From contig NZ_JAUSSK010000002.1 of assembly GCF_030812295.1 (NCBI RefSeq), forward strand, positions 1,015,001 to 1,064,486: a stretch of 49,486 nucleotides of DNA, in the 5' to 3' direction. Shown here piece after piece: positions 31,495-40,041 of the stretch. Source of the stretch: Luteibacter jiangsuensis (lineage in GTDB: Bacteria > Pseudomonadota > Gammaproteobacteria > Xanthomonadales > Rhodanobacteraceae). Under the pieces are notes generated by a model. That model was not told where the DNA came from and did no database searches. It worked only from the letters and a program-made list of their open reading frames with translations. Within the stretch, counting starts at the first letter, position 1; each line of letters opens with the position of its first letter. Position numbers and translations under genes: made by a program.

Positions 31495-33630
31495 ATGCGT
31501 CCCATCACTCTCTTCGTGCTAGCCACGGCGGTCGCCGCCATGGACTCCGTCGTAGCCGCCGCGCCGGCCAGCGCGCAGGCGACGGCCGTGAACCTCGTCC
31601 ATCCCGGCGCATCCGTGCGCATCGCGGCGCACGACACCGTGCTCGATCCCACCGTGCGCAAGAGCGCGGAAGGGGAGGAACTGGTGGCGGTGACGTTCAA
31701 GCCGGCGGCGAAGCCGTCGCTCGTACTCGCTCCTGCGAAGGGCGGTTGGTCATGGCCCGCCGATGGCACCCTGCGCTTGCGCGTGCAGAACGGCATGCCG
31801 TGGCCGGTCACGCTCATGATCGACGTCGCCTCGGCCTCGAAGCACCTCACGGCGACGGTGGGCATACCACCTGGCCCGCCGCAGACCGTGTCCGTATCAC
31901 TGCAGGCCACCTCGCCGCGTGCGTTCGGCATGCAGGTGGGCCCGCCGATGCCGTTCGACGACAGCATCGTCGCCACGTCGGTCGACGGTGCGATCGATGC
32001 GCATGCCGTCACCTCGGTGACGTTGTCGATGCCGCAACCCGGCGCTCCGCAGACCTTGCTGTTCGGCAAGCTCGACGGTGTCGCCGGTGGTGACGACTTG
32101 CGCCATGCCTATACCGCGATCGTCGACCGGTACGGCCAGTACACCCGCACCACCTGGCCCGAGAAGGTCGCCACCGAGGACGAACTGAAAGCACGGGCCA
32201 ACGCGGCGCCGGATATCGCCGCGCCGAAAGGACTCGATCGCTACGGTGGCCGCACCGACCTGCCCGCGATGCAAGCCACCGGCTGGTTCCACGCGCAGAA
32301 ACATGGCGGCCGCTGGTGGCTGGTGACGCCCGAAGGCCATGCCTTCTTTTCGCTCGGCGTCAACGCCGTCAACCTCACCGACGGACGTACCTACGTGCAA
32401 GGCCGCGAGTACATGTTCGCGGACCCCGGCGCCGCGAAGGGACCGTTCGGCGGCGCGGCCGACAGCCGTAGCGACCAGGGCTCGCAGCGCGACAACGGCA
32501 TGAATCACGGGCGCTGGTGGGATGTCTATGCGAACAACGTCGCGCGTTCGCTCGGCGACAAGGCCGAGCCCGCATGGCGCAAGCGCGCCGTCGATCGGCT
32601 CAAGGCCTGGCGGTTCAACACGCTGGGCAACTGGAGCGATCCGGCTTTCGCCGACGATCATCGCATCGCCTATACCGTACCCATCCTGATCCAGGGCGAT
32701 TTCAACACCGTGGGCACCGGTTTCGACTACTGGGGCCGCATGCCCGACCCTTTCGATCCGCGTTTCGTCAAGGCGACCGAGGCCGCCGTGGCGAACGCGG
32801 CCAAGGGCGTGCGTGACGACCCCTGGTTGCTGGGCTATTTCGCCGACAACGAACTCTCATGGGCGGGAAGGGGGCCGCAAGGCCGCTGGGCGCTCGCCAC
32901 GGGCAGCCTTGCGCAGGGTCCGGAAAGTCCCGCGAAACAAGCCTTCCTCGACTACCTGAAGAAGACCCACGGCAACGCCGCCACGTTCGCGAAAGCCTGG
33001 GACGTGCCCGTGGCGAATTGGGAACAGGTGGCCGCCAAGGGATTCAAGGCGCCGGACCCCAACGAAGCGCATCCGGCGATCGCGGCCGACTACATCGCCT
33101 TCCTGAAACTCTATGCGAACCAGTATTTCCGCACCGTCGCGCAGACATTGAAGCAAGCCGACCCGCACCATCTGTTTCTCGGCGGCCGTCTGGCCGTCCG
33201 AACGCCGGAAGTGGAAGAAGCCAGCGCGGCTTATGCGGACGTGACCAGCATCAACACCTATACCGACCTGCCGGAGCACGGCTTCGACGTAGCCGCCTTC
33301 CGCAAGATGGACAAGCCCGTCCTGATCACGGAATTCCACTTCGGCTCGGCGGATCGCGGTCCCTTCGGCAACGGCGTCGCCGCGGTGGCCAGCGAGGAAG
33401 AGCGCGGCAAGGCCTATGCGCGCTTCGTCGACGCCGCGGTGGCGTCGGGCGTGATCGTGGGAACGCACTGGTTCCAGTACGTGGACCAGCCGGTGACGGG
33501 ACGCATCCTCGACGGGGAGAACGCACACATCGGGCTGGTCGGCATCACCGACATCCCGTTCGAAGGGTTTACCCGCGCCGTCACCGACGCCAACGCCCGC
33601 ACAGGCGGTGGATCAGGCGGCGCGCGCTAG
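31495..33630 (+). CDS. Secreted glycoside hydrolase, clan GH-A (GH50-like)
   Basis: A 711-residue protein with a signal peptide (about 1-27, ending AAAPASAQA). A beta-rich region covers about 30-225, and a TIM-barrel glycosidase domain about 245-690. The barrel opens with GGRWWLVTPEGHAFFSLGVN. The likely acid/base Glu is E453 in FADNELSW and the nucleophile E613 in ITEFHFGSADRG. This layout, from memory, matches GH50 beta-agarases and related beta-galactosidases. The true substrate may not be agar, since the genus is terrestrial; a plant or fungal galactan is possible. Its last 18 bp overlap the convergent DUF2061 gene. Confidence 0.78.
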   Translation: MRPITLFVLATAVAAMDSVVAAAPASAQATAVNLVHPGASVRIAAHDTVLDPTVRKSAEGEELVAVTFKPAAKPSLVLAPAKGGWSWPADGTLRLRVQNGMPWPVTLMIDVASASKHLTATVGIPPGPPQTVSVSLQATSPRAFGMQVGPPMPFDDSIVATSVDGAIDAHAVTSVTLSMPQPGAPQTLLFGKLDGVAGGDDLRHAYTAIVDRYGQYTRTTWPEKVATEDELKARANAAPDIAAPKGLDRYGGRTDLPAMQATGWFHAQKHGGRWWLVTPEGHAFFSLGVNAVNLTDGRTYVQGREYMFADPGAAKGPFGGAADSRSDQGSQRDNGMNHGRWWDVYANNVARSLGDKAEPAWRKRAVDRLKAWRFNTLGNWSDPAFADDHRIAYTVPILIQGDFNTVGTGFDYWGRMPDPFDPRFVKATEAAVANAAKGVRDDPWLLGYFADNELSWAGRGPQGRWALATGSLAQGPESPAKQAFLDYLKKTHGNAATFAKAWDVPVANWEQVAAKGFKAPDPNEAHPAIAADYIAFLKLYANQYFRTVAQTLKQADPHHLFLGGRLAVRTPEVEEASAAYADVTSINTYTDLPEHGFDVAAFRKMDKPVLITEFHFGSADRGPFGNGVAAVASEEERGKAYARFVDAAVASGVIVGTHWFQYVDQPVTGRILDGENAHIGLVGITDIPFEGFTRAVTDANARTGGGSGGAR

Positions 33631-33795
33631 GGGAAGGCTGCGTCGGACCTCGCGGGAGGCGTCGCGGCCGAGGGCGAAGGCGATCGGCTCGGCGATGCCG
33701 ACGATCGTGCTGATCGCCACGTTCTGGTTCACCGCATAACTCATGGAAAACGCGATGCTGAAGTGCGTCGCGGCGTATTTGATCTTTCTGGCCAT
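33613..33795 (-). CDS. DUF2061 small membrane protein
   Basis: A 60-residue protein with the DUF2061 pattern: KIKYAATHFSIAFSMSYAV followed by the hydrophobic segment STIVGIAEPIAFAL. The family consists of small predicted inner-membrane proteins of unknown function. The ATG at 33795 was chosen because GGAGAG lies 9 nt upstream; a TTG 15 bp earlier overlaps that ribosome site. Its stop lies inside the 3' end of the convergent glycosidase gene. Confidence 0.82.
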   Translation of the reverse strand: MARKIKYAATHFSIAFSMSYAVNQNVAISTIVGIAEPIAFALGRDASREVRRSLPLARAA

Positions 33796-33885
33796 GGCCG
33801 GACTCTCCAATAGGAATGCATCTCATTATGGGGATGCCGTTCCATGAGTCCAAGTGATCGTATGGATGGCGCCGATAGGAGGCTT

Positions 33886-34296
33886 CTATCGACGAATGGC
33901 CGTTCCGACGACCATCGCCACCACCATCACCAGGGCCACCGCCATGCAGGCGCTGGTCGGTTTCACCCGGCGGGCGTCGACCCGCGGCACCAGCCACCAG
34001 ATCAGCCAGGCCCCGAGGAGCATGTCGGCCACCAGCGACGCGCGCATCCACGGCAGCACGAAGATCGACTGCCCCGGCGCCTGGCCATGTTGCGCGGCGA
34101 TCGCCAGGCCGCCCATCAACACGGCGGCAAGCGACCAGACCAGGCTGGCCATGTAGGCCCGGTTGAAGACCACGGGCGTCTTTTCCAGCCAGCGCAGGGC
34201 AAGCCACACGATCAGGGCGGGGACGACGGCGACGGCGCTGGAATAGATCACCCACCAGATGGCGGCGGAGAGGAAGGTCAGGAGGGGCTGGGTCAC
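33886..34296 (-). CDS. Hypothetical inner-membrane protein, four predicted helices
   Basis: A 136-residue protein that I do not recognise. Hydrophobic segments lie at about 10-34, 48-68, 84-104 and 114-132, with Arg-rich ends, suggesting a four-helix membrane protein. The start is GTG at 34296, 10 nt after the stop of the upstream Mpo1-like gene, so the two are probably cotranscribed and coupled. An inverted repeat CGATAG/CTATCG spans its stop codon. No catalytic motif is seen. Confidence 0.7.
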   Translation of the reverse strand: MTQPLLTFLSAAIWWVIYSSAVAVVPALIVWLALRWLEKTPVVFNRAYMASLVWSLAAVLMGGLAIAAQHGQAPGQSIFVLPWMRASLVADMLLGAWLIWWLVPRVDARRVKPTSACMAVALVMVVAMVVGTAIRR

Positions 34297-34306
34297 GGCG
34301 TATCCG

Positions 34307-34774
34307 TCAGTACGACGCGCCGAAGCGGCCGAGGGCCTTGCTCATCAACCAGGCGGGGCCGATCAGCAGGTACTGGATGTCGGTGAAGAAAGAGGGGCGG
34401 CGGCCTTCGATCTTGTGACCGATGAACTGGCCGATCCAGGCCACCACGAACACGCCGATGGCCAGCCGCAGCAAGCCGGTGGACCCGATGGCCTGGTAGA
34501 TCGTATCGGTGACCAGGGCCAGCACGACGAAAGCACCTGCCATGGCCAGGCCGATCGTTCGCGACAGCCGGTAGTAGTAGAAGCAGAAGGCAAGGAACAT
34601 CGCCAGCACGGCCCAGAGACCCGGCCGTCCCAGCCAGCCGGGGACGGGGATCAGCCAGACCAGCGCGACCACCGTCCAGGTGATCGCCGGCACGCAGATC
34701 CAGTGGATCAGCTGGTTGGTCGGGTTCTGGTGGTCGCGGCTGTAGTTGCCGAACCAGGTGGCTGCGTCGCGCAT
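34307..34774 (-). CDS. Mpo1-like (DUF962) membrane protein
   Basis: A 155-residue polytopic protein of the Mpo1/YGL010w family. In yeast, Mpo1 is an iron-dependent dioxygenase that shortens 2-hydroxy fatty acids by alpha-oxidation. The conserved histidine-bearing blocks are visible: NYSRDHQNPTNQLIHWICVP (about 10-29) and QFIGHKIEGRRPSFF (about 115-129). Three or four hydrophobic segments lie between and after them. The ATG has GGAGGGGAG upstream. The bacterial function is inferred only from the family. Confidence 0.85.
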   Translation of the reverse strand: MRDAATWFGNYSRDHQNPTNQLIHWICVPAITWTVVALVWLIPVPGWLGRPGLWAVLAMFLAFCFYYYRLSRTIGLAMAGAFVVLALVTDTIYQAIGSTGLLRLAIGVFVVAWIGQFIGHKIEGRRPSFFTDIQYLLIGPAWLMSKALGRFGASY

Positions 34775-34809
34775 GGCGCTCCCCTCCGTGATGCCTCGAT
34801 GGGGGAAGC

Positions 34810-35706
34810 TTAGTCCAGTCGGATGCCGGCCAGCTTGTCGAGCGCCTCGGCGTACTTCGCCGCGGTGCCGGCGATGACGCTTTCCGGCACCTTCGGGGCG
34901 GGCGGGGACTTGTTCCAGCCGATGTCCACGAGGTAGTCGCGGACGAACTGCTTGTCGTAGCTGGGCGGGCTGATCCCGACCTTGTACGCGTCGGCGGGCC
35001 AGAAGCGCGAGGAATCGGGGGTGAGCATCTCGTCCATCACGTGCAGCACGCCGTTCTCGTCCGTGCCGAACTCCAGCTTGGTGTCGGCCACGATGATGCC
35101 GCGCTCCGCGGCGAAGGCGGCGGCGAAGGCGTAGATGGCGAGCGTGGCCTTGCGCACGGCGTTGGCGAGGTCTTCACCGACGGCGGCCACCACGGCGTCG
35201 AAGCTCACGTTCTCGTCGTGGTCGCCGACGGCGGCCTTGGTCGATGGCGTGAAGATCGCCTCCGGCAGCTTCTGCGCCTGCTGCAGGCCCGGGGGCAGGG
35301 TGATGCCGCACAGGGCGCCGGTGGCCTGGTAATCCTTCCAGCCCGAACCGATGAGGTAGCCGCGCGCGATGGCTTCCACCGGCACCGGCTTCAGGCGCTT
35401 GGTGATCACGGCGCGTTTCGCGTACAGCTTCGGATCCACGCCGGCGGGCAGCACCGAGGCGACATCCTCGCCGGTGAGATGGTTGGGGATGATGTGCGCG
35501 GTGCGGGCGAACCAGAAGTTGGAAATCTGCGTGAGCATTTCGCCCTTGCCGGGGATCGGGTCGGGCAGCACCACGTCGAACGCCGACAGCCGGTCGGTCG
35601 CCACCATCAGCAGGCGGTTGCCGGGCAGGGCGTAGACGTCGCGGACCTTGCCGCGATGGATGAGCTCCAGGCCAGGCAGGTCGGATTGCGAAAGGGTGGT
35701 CGGCAC
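34810..35706 (-). CDS. purC: Phosphoribosylaminoimidazole-succinocarboxamide synthase
   Basis: A 298-residue SAICAR synthetase that joins aspartate to CAIR in purine synthesis, using ATP. The N-terminal block [11 protein letters not shown] (about 17-27) and [20 protein letters not shown] (about 36-55) form the nucleotide site. [13 protein letters not shown] and LEFGTDENG are further family motifs. The length matches the longer (about 300 aa) form. The start is GTG at 35706 with CGGAG upstream. It diverges from the cytochrome gene over a 97-bp shared promoter region. Confidence 0.97.
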   Translation of the reverse strand: MPTTLSQSDLPGLELIHRGKVRDVYALPGNRLLMVATDRLSAFDVVLPDPIPGKGEMLTQISNFWFARTAHIIPNHLTGEDVASVLPAGVDPKLYAKRAVITKRLKPVPVEAIARGYLIGSGWKDYQATGALCGITLPPGLQQAQKLPEAIFTPSTKAAVGDHDENVSFDAVVAAVGEDLANAVRKATLAIYAFAAAFAAERGIIVADTKLEFGTDENGVLHVMDEMLTPDSSRFWPADAYKVGISPPSYDKQFVRDYLVDIGWNKSPPAPKVPESVIAGTAAKYAEALDKLAGIRLD

Positions 35707-35803
35707 GGTGGGGGCTCCGGTGGGGCGATCGATCCGGGCATTGTAGCGGTGGTCGCCGGGTCGGCCTGCTAGAATTTTAGGTTACCGCCCCCATAGCCTC
35801 GCC

Positions 35804-36130
35804 ATGCGAATCCTTACGACCGCGGCATTAGCCCTGGCCTTCACCGCCCCCGCCCTTGCCGCACCGCCCGCGAAGCCGGCGCGGCTGGGTCTGTGCGCGG
35901 CCTGTCACGGTGAGGACGGCATGGCGCGGATCCCGGGCGCGCCCAATCTCGCCGGGCAAAAGCTCGACTACCTGCGCGAAGCCCTGCGCCAGTACCGTGA
36001 CGGCCGCCGCGACATTCCCGTGATGCGCGCCGCGACCGGTCCTCTCTCCGACGCCGAACTCGACCAGCTCGCGCAGTGGTTCTCCGCGCAGAATCCCGCC
36101 GCCCCGCACCCCCCAAGGGCCGTTCAATGA
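35804..36130 (+). CDS. Periplasmic class I c-type cytochrome
   Basis: A 108-residue protein with a signal peptide (cleavage near residue 19) and one heme-binding motif CAACH at 31-35. The downstream PVMRAATGPLSDAELDQLA offers the axial Met and the C-terminal helix typical of cytochrome c553/c4-like domains. It would carry electrons in the periplasm. The partner is unknown. The stop overlaps the djlA start by ATGA. Confidence 0.92.
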   Translation: MRILTTAALALAFTAPALAAPPAKPARLGLCAACHGEDGMARIPGAPNLAGQKLDYLREALRQYRDGRRDIPVMRAATGPLSDAELDQLAQWFSAQNPAAPHPPRAVQ

Positions 36131-36924
36131 ATTTCACCGGCACTCTCATCGGCGCCGTGCTCGGCATGTGGCTGACGCACAACCTGCTCGGCGCCCTCGT
36201 CGGCGGCGCGCTCGGCTTCATGTTCGACGCCAGTCGCCAGCAACAACGCCGGCGCACGCCGACGCAAGGCGGGTATGTCGCCCCCTTGTTCGCACTGATC
36301 GGCGCCGTGGCCAAGGCGGACGGCCGCGTTTCCGAGAGGGAAATCGCCATCGCCGAGCGCCTGATGGCGCGGATGGGCCTCGACCAGGAAGCCCGGCGCG
36401 TCGCCATCGAGGCGTTCAACGAAGGCAAGCAGCCCGAGTTCAACGCCACCGCCGTCATCGACGAATTGCGCCAATGGGTCGGCCACCGCCGCGACCATGC
36501 CTTCCCGGTGATCGACGTGGTGATCGAGACGGTGCTCGCCGAGGGCAATCCGTCCCCGGAGAAGATGGCCATCCTGCGCCAGCTCGCTTTCGCCCTTCGG
36601 GTCAGCGACATGGAACTGATGGCGCTCATGGCGATGAAGGGCTACGCCTGGAACGCCGGCGCCAGTGGCCGCTCGTACGGTGGCGGTGGCGGCTACGTGC
36701 CGCCGCAGCGGAACACGCAGGGGCCGGATCCGTACGCGGTCCTCGGCATCCAGCGAGACGCCGACGACCGTGCGATCAAGCGTGCCTATCGCAAGCTGAT
36801 TTCCGAACACCACCCCGACCGCCTGGGCGACCTGCCGGACGACATGCGCCGGCGCGCGGAGGCGCGGGCCAGCGAGATCAACGCGGCGTACGAGCGGATC
36901 AAGGCGGAGAGGGGCTTCAAGTGA
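36127..36924 (+). CDS. djlA: Membrane-anchored co-chaperone DjlA
   Basis: A 265-residue type III DnaJ-like protein. An N-terminal Gly-rich membrane segment (about 3-33) is followed by a TerB-like helical domain (about 48-165, LFALIGAVAKADGRVSEREI). The C-terminal J domain (about 199-263) opens DPYAVLGIQRDADDRAIKRA and carries the essential HPD motif that stimulates DnaK ATPase. The layout is that of E. coli DjlA. Translation is coupled to the cytochrome gene by an ATGA overlap. Confidence 0.95.
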   Translation: MNFTGTLIGAVLGMWLTHNLLGALVGGALGFMFDASRQQQRRRTPTQGGYVAPLFALIGAVAKADGRVSEREIAIAERLMARMGLDQEARRVAIEAFNEGKQPEFNATAVIDELRQWVGHRRDHAFPVIDVVIETVLAEGNPSPEKMAILRQLAFALRVSDMELMALMAMKGYAWNAGASGRSYGGGGGYVPPQRNTQGPDPYAVLGIQRDADDRAIKRAYRKLISEHHPDRLGDLPDDMRRRAEARASEINAAYERIKAERGFK

Positions 36925-36928
36925 GAGC

Positions 36929-37040
36929 ATCGCCGACAAGTCGGCTCCCACAAGAGCCGGCACTCCGGTAGGGCCACCTAACCGGTGGAAGCCGACCTGC
37001 CGGCGATGAGCAGCCTGGTGGGAGCCGACTTGTCGGCGAT
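36929..37040. repeat. REP cluster between djlA and rpe
   Basis: A reverse arm (36929-36951), a decayed forward arm (36985-37007, GTGGAAGCCGACCTGCCGG) and a forward arm (37018-37040). The loops are shorter by one base than in most arms (CTT or T-rich). Confidence 0.87.
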
Positions 37041-37132
37041 GTCGCGGCAGCGACACAAAGCACTCCCGTCCACGCCAGCTTTAGTGACAACCGTATACCC
37101 TGACCACCTTCCGTCACACCACGGTACCCATC

Positions 37133-37807
37133 ATGGCCAAGCAGTCCCCCGTCATCGCCCCGTCCATCCTCTCGGCCGACTTCGCCCGCCTGGGCGAGGA
37201 CACGCGCAAGGTTCTCGACGCCGGTGCGCAGTGGGTGCACTTCGACGTGATGGACAACCACTACGTGCCCAACCTCACCATCGGCCCGATGGTGCTCAAG
37301 GCGCTGCGCGACTACGGCATCACCGAGCACATCGACGTGCACCTGATGGTCAAGCCGGTGGACCGCATCGTGCCCGACTTCGCCAAGGCCGGCGCGCGCA
37401 GCATCAGCTTCCATCCCGAGGCCAGCGAGCACGTCGACCGCACCATCCAGCTGATCCAGGGCGAGGGCTGCGAGGCCGGCCTGGTGTTCAACCCGGCCAC
37501 GCCGCTGAACTGGCTCGACTACGTGATGGACAAGATCGACATGGTGCTGATCATGTCGGTGAACCCCGGTTTCGGTGGGCAGAAGTTCATCCCGGGCGCG
37601 CTGGACAAGATCCGTCATGTGCGGGAGCGCATCGACGCCAGCGGCCGCAAGATCCGCCTCGAGGTGGATGGCGGCGTCAACGCCGACAACATCGGCCAGA
37701 TCTCGGCCGCCGGCGCGGACACCTTCGTGGCGGGCTCGGCCATCTTCAACGCGCCGGACTACGCCGATGTGATCCGCCGGATGCATGCGGCCATCGACGG
37801 CAAGTAA
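37133..37807 (+). CDS. rpe: Ribulose-phosphate 3-epimerase
   Basis: A 224-residue TIM-barrel enzyme of the pentose phosphate pathway that interconverts ribulose-5-phosphate and xylulose-5-phosphate. Diagnostic segments are [14 protein letters not shown] (about 9-22), [18 protein letters not shown] with metal-binding His and Asp (about 36-53), [23 protein letters not shown] and [10 protein letters not shown]. Length is normal. The ATG at 37133 follows the REP cluster. Confidence 0.98.
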   Translation: MAKQSPVIAPSILSADFARLGEDTRKVLDAGAQWVHFDVMDNHYVPNLTIGPMVLKALRDYGITEHIDVHLMVKPVDRIVPDFAKAGARSISFHPEASEHVDRTIQLIQGEGCEAGLVFNPATPLNWLDYVMDKIDMVLIMSVNPGFGGQKFIPGALDKIRHVRERIDASGRKIRLEVDGGVNADNIGQISAAGADTFVAGSAIFNAPDYADVIRRMHAAIDGK

Positions 37808-37899
37808 GCGGCCATCCGTCTAAACAAGGTTTCACGGCGACAAGGGGAGTACCGTAGTACCGTTGGTACGCCCGGGGGGGCTTTCTGGAGGATGCGCTC

Positions 37900-38646
37900 A
37901 TGAAGACGTTGTCCGTAGTTGCCTTGTCCCTGGCGCTCGCCGCGCCCCTCGCCGCCACCGCGGGCGATCGCCCGCAGCCGCTGCCGGACCAGCAAAGCGT
38001 CGTGTCCAAGTCGCTGCTGCCGTGCCCCGGGGGCCTGGAGCGCTTCCTGCCCGGCGACTATTACTTCTGCTCGGCCGCCCGGAACTACTGGAGCGGCCAT
38101 GACGGCCTGGCTCGCGAAAGCCTGAAGGACGCCGCCCGCTGGGCCAGCAAGCCCGCGCAGTACGCGCTCGGCGTCATGTACTTCAATGGCGACCACGCCG
38201 AGAAGAACCGCCCGCTGGGCCTCGCCTGGCTGGCGCTGGCCGCCGAACGCCACGACCCCTCGTACGAGCCCACCTTCATCTCCGCGTACAAGCAGGTCAC
38301 GCCGGAGGAACTGGCCCAGGCCAATGCCTATTGGAAGGAGCTGAAGGCCACCTACGCCGACGACGTCGCCGCTCCGCGCGCCGAACGCCGCTTCGACCGG
38401 GAATACCAGCAGATCGCCTGGGCCACCAACTTCGGCGGCAGCGTGTTCATCGACGGCGTGACCGTGCCCTACGGCGCCTCGGGCCTTGTCGAAGACGCAC
38501 CGCTGCAGAGTGGCTTCTCGCTCGGCCGCATGTTGCAGACGCAGAAGGCCATGTACTTCTACGGCTACGACAGCCACGTGTTCGTCGGCGACGCGGAACT
38601 GGTGCCTATCGGCCAGGTCGCCGCGCTCAAGTCACGGGCCGACTGA
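37900..38646 (+). CDS. Secreted protein with Sel1-like repeat region
   Basis: A 248-residue protein with a clear signal peptide (about 1-21, ending ATAG). Residues about 70-105 (SLKDAARWASKPAQYALGVM, then a WLALAAER helix) resemble a Sel1/TPR-like helical pair. The C-terminal half (about 160-245) is beta-rich with repeated FGGSVFIDG and FVGDAELVPIG. I do not recognise a specific family function. CTGGAGG lies 7 nt before the ATG. GTAC occurs three times within 25 bp in its upstream region. The envelope location is inferred. Confidence 0.75.
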   Translation: MKTLSVVALSLALAAPLAATAGDRPQPLPDQQSVVSKSLLPCPGGLERFLPGDYYFCSAARNYWSGHDGLARESLKDAARWASKPAQYALGVMYFNGDHAEKNRPLGLAWLALAAERHDPSYEPTFISAYKQVTPEELAQANAYWKELKATYADDVAAPRAERRFDREYQQIAWATNFGGSVFIDGVTVPYGASGLVEDAPLQSGFSLGRMLQTQKAMYFYGYDSHVFVGDAELVPIGQVAALKSRAD

Positions 38647-38656
38647 CGAGACGCAC

Positions 38657-38690
38657 GAAAAAGCTCCCCCGGGCCATCGGGCCGGGGGAG
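38657..38690 (-). terminator. Terminator of the tiny minus-strand genes
   Basis: On the minus strand CTCCCCCGG pairs with CCGGGGGAG and is followed by CTTTTTCG, a standard intrinsic terminator. On the plus strand it lacks a T run but may still fold after the Sel1-like gene. Confidence 0.8.
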
Positions 38691-38708
38691 TGAAGGAGGC
38701 TCAGTCGA

Positions 38709-38828
38709 TCACACGGGTTGCCAGTTCGGGTCGGGTTCCGCCGGCCCGGCGATCGGCGCGCTTCCGTGCGTGCCGATCGCCCCAAGGCCTTCCATGGCCG
38801 GTTCCACGAAGTCGTCGAAGAGATCCAT
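38709..38828 (-). CDS. Small acidic protein, 39 residues, unknown function
   Basis: The frame begins MDLFDDFVEPAMEGLGAIG and ends PDPNWQPV. GGGAGA lies about 10 nt before the ATG (38826-38828). The gene follows a 37-residue membrane peptide by 14 nt and is followed, 19 nt after its stop, by an intrinsic terminator on the same strand. The peptide is acidic, rich in Gly and Pro, and lacks a membrane segment. Ribosome site, spacing and terminator together support a real small gene. I do not recognise a family. Confidence 0.6.
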   Translation of the reverse strand: MDLFDDFVEPAMEGLGAIGTHGSAPIAGPAEPDPNWQPV

Positions 38829-38842
38829 GCGTGCGTCTCCCG

Positions 38843-38956
38843 TCAGTGCAGGCCGAACAGCAGGCCCAGGACCAGCGCGCCCAAGGCGAGGGCGACGCGC
38901 AGCGGCTCGAAGTCGCGGTCCAGTTCGGTGTTGTCGGCGTCGGGCTTGGTTTTCAT
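38843..38956 (-). CDS. Small membrane peptide, 37 residues, unknown function
   Basis: The frame starts MKTKPDADNTELDRDFEPLR, a polar and acidic N-terminus, and ends in a single hydrophobic helix (VALALGALVLGLLFGLH). GGAGGAGA sits 5 nt before the ATG, a near-ideal ribosome site. A longer in-frame opening to 39040 exists, but the ribosome site favours 38956. It would insert with its C-terminus in the membrane and is followed by the 39-residue gene. No known family recognised. Confidence 0.62.
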   Translation of the reverse strand: MKTKPDADNTELDRDFEPLRVALALGALVLGLLFGLH

Positions 38957-39100
38957 GGGTTCTCCTCCGGCGCCGGGTGGCGCGCCGTCATGGCCATTTG
39001 AATGCCACGCGCGGCGGGCGGAGCGTCCCGGGTGGGGCAATCCGCGGATCGTTTATGGCAAATCGCGGGCAAAGACTTCGTGCAGGGACGAACGCCTTGC

Positions 39101-39991
39101 TCAGTTGAGCAGCGGGTTCCCGCGAAGGCGCGATACGGCCAGGTCGACGAAGGCCCGTACCTTGGCGGGCGCGTGCCGGCCTTCGGGATGAAGCACGTGG
39201 ATGGGCAGCGGCGGCTCCTCGTAGTCGGCGAGCACGACCCGGAGACGGTCATCGAGCAGGGCCGGACCGACCTGGTAATGAAGCACCCGGGTCAAGGCGA
39301 GGCCCGCCGTGGCGGTCGCGATCGCGGCATCGTTGGTGTTGCACTGGAGCCAGGCGTCGATCGTCACCCGATGGTCGCCGGCGAAGCGCCAATGCGGCGA
39401 GGTCCATGCGCTGGTCGACACGGCGATACGGTGATCTTTGAGGTCGGCAGGGGTGGCGGGAACGCCATGCTGTTCGAAGTAGTCCGGCGATCCACAGACC
39501 ACGCGCCGGACCGAGCCGACCTGGATGGCGGAAAACCCCGAATCCGGAAGATGGCCGATGCGAATCGCCACATCGATGCCTTCCTCGACGATGTTCACAG
39601 GCCGATCCACGAACAGAAGGCTGCCGGAAACGGTGGGATAGGTCTCGAGGTATTCGTGCATGACCGGCAGCACGTACATCTGTCCGAACAGCAACGATGC
39701 CGTGATGGAGAGCGTGCCGGTGGGCGTGGCGTACGAGCCCGCGGCGGCGGCTTCCGCCTCGTCGATATCGGCCAGGATGCGGCGGCAATCGTCGAGGTAA
39801 CGACTGCCCGGTTCGGTCAGTTTCACCGAACGCGTGGTGCGGATGAACAGCCTCGCTCCGATCAGGTCTTCGAGCGCGGCGATGGCGCGTGTCACTGCCG
39901 GCGCGCTCATGCGTAGCTGACGCGCGGACTCGGAAAAGCTCTCCGTTTCCGCCACCTTTACGAAGATGCGCATGGCCTGCCAGCGATCCAT
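39101..39991 (-). CDS. LysR-family transcriptional regulator
   Basis: A 296-residue LysR regulator. The winged helix-turn-helix (about 1-60) has VKVAETESFSESARQLRMSA and the recognition helix AVTRAIAALEDLIGARLF. The effector domain fills about 90-290. It belongs to the DsdD/CrgA-like branch common in oxidoreductase operons. GAGGGGAA precedes the ATG. It is the third gene of a minus-strand run behind the glutathione transferase and the flavoprotein, and an inverted repeat with an 11-bp spacer (42796-42820) before that run may be its binding site. Confidence 0.93.
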   Translation of the reverse strand: MDRWQAMRIFVKVAETESFSESARQLRMSAPAVTRAIAALEDLIGARLFIRTTRSVKLTEPGSRYLDDCRRILADIDEAEAAAAGSYATPTGTLSITASLLFGQMYVLPVMHEYLETYPTVSGSLLFVDRPVNIVEEGIDVAIRIGHLPDSGFSAIQVGSVRRVVCGSPDYFEQHGVPATPADLKDHRIAVSTSAWTSPHWRFAGDHRVTIDAWLQCNTNDAAIATATAGLALTRVLHYQVGPALLDDRLRVVLADYEEPPLPIHVLHPEGRHAPAKVRAFVDLAVSRLRGNPLLN

Positions 39992-40041
39992 CCGTTCCCC
40001 TCGCCCGTTCCGCGAGGATGATAGCACCCGTGCCTGAAGCA

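Noticed and set aside
33796-33840. Fur-box-like AT-rich stretch (CATAATGAGATGCATTC on the minus strand) before DUF2061
   Set aside because: Matches the 19-bp Fur consensus only partly, and nothing in the neighbourhood is iron-related.
33873-33891. CGATAG-N7-CTATCG as a terminator for the minus-strand membrane gene
   Set aside because: Only 6 bp, AT-containing and not followed by a T run; too weak.
37845-37875. Triple GTAC pattern before the Sel1-like gene as an operator
   Set aside because: Spacing is irregular and GTAC is self-complementary and short; too weak to call.
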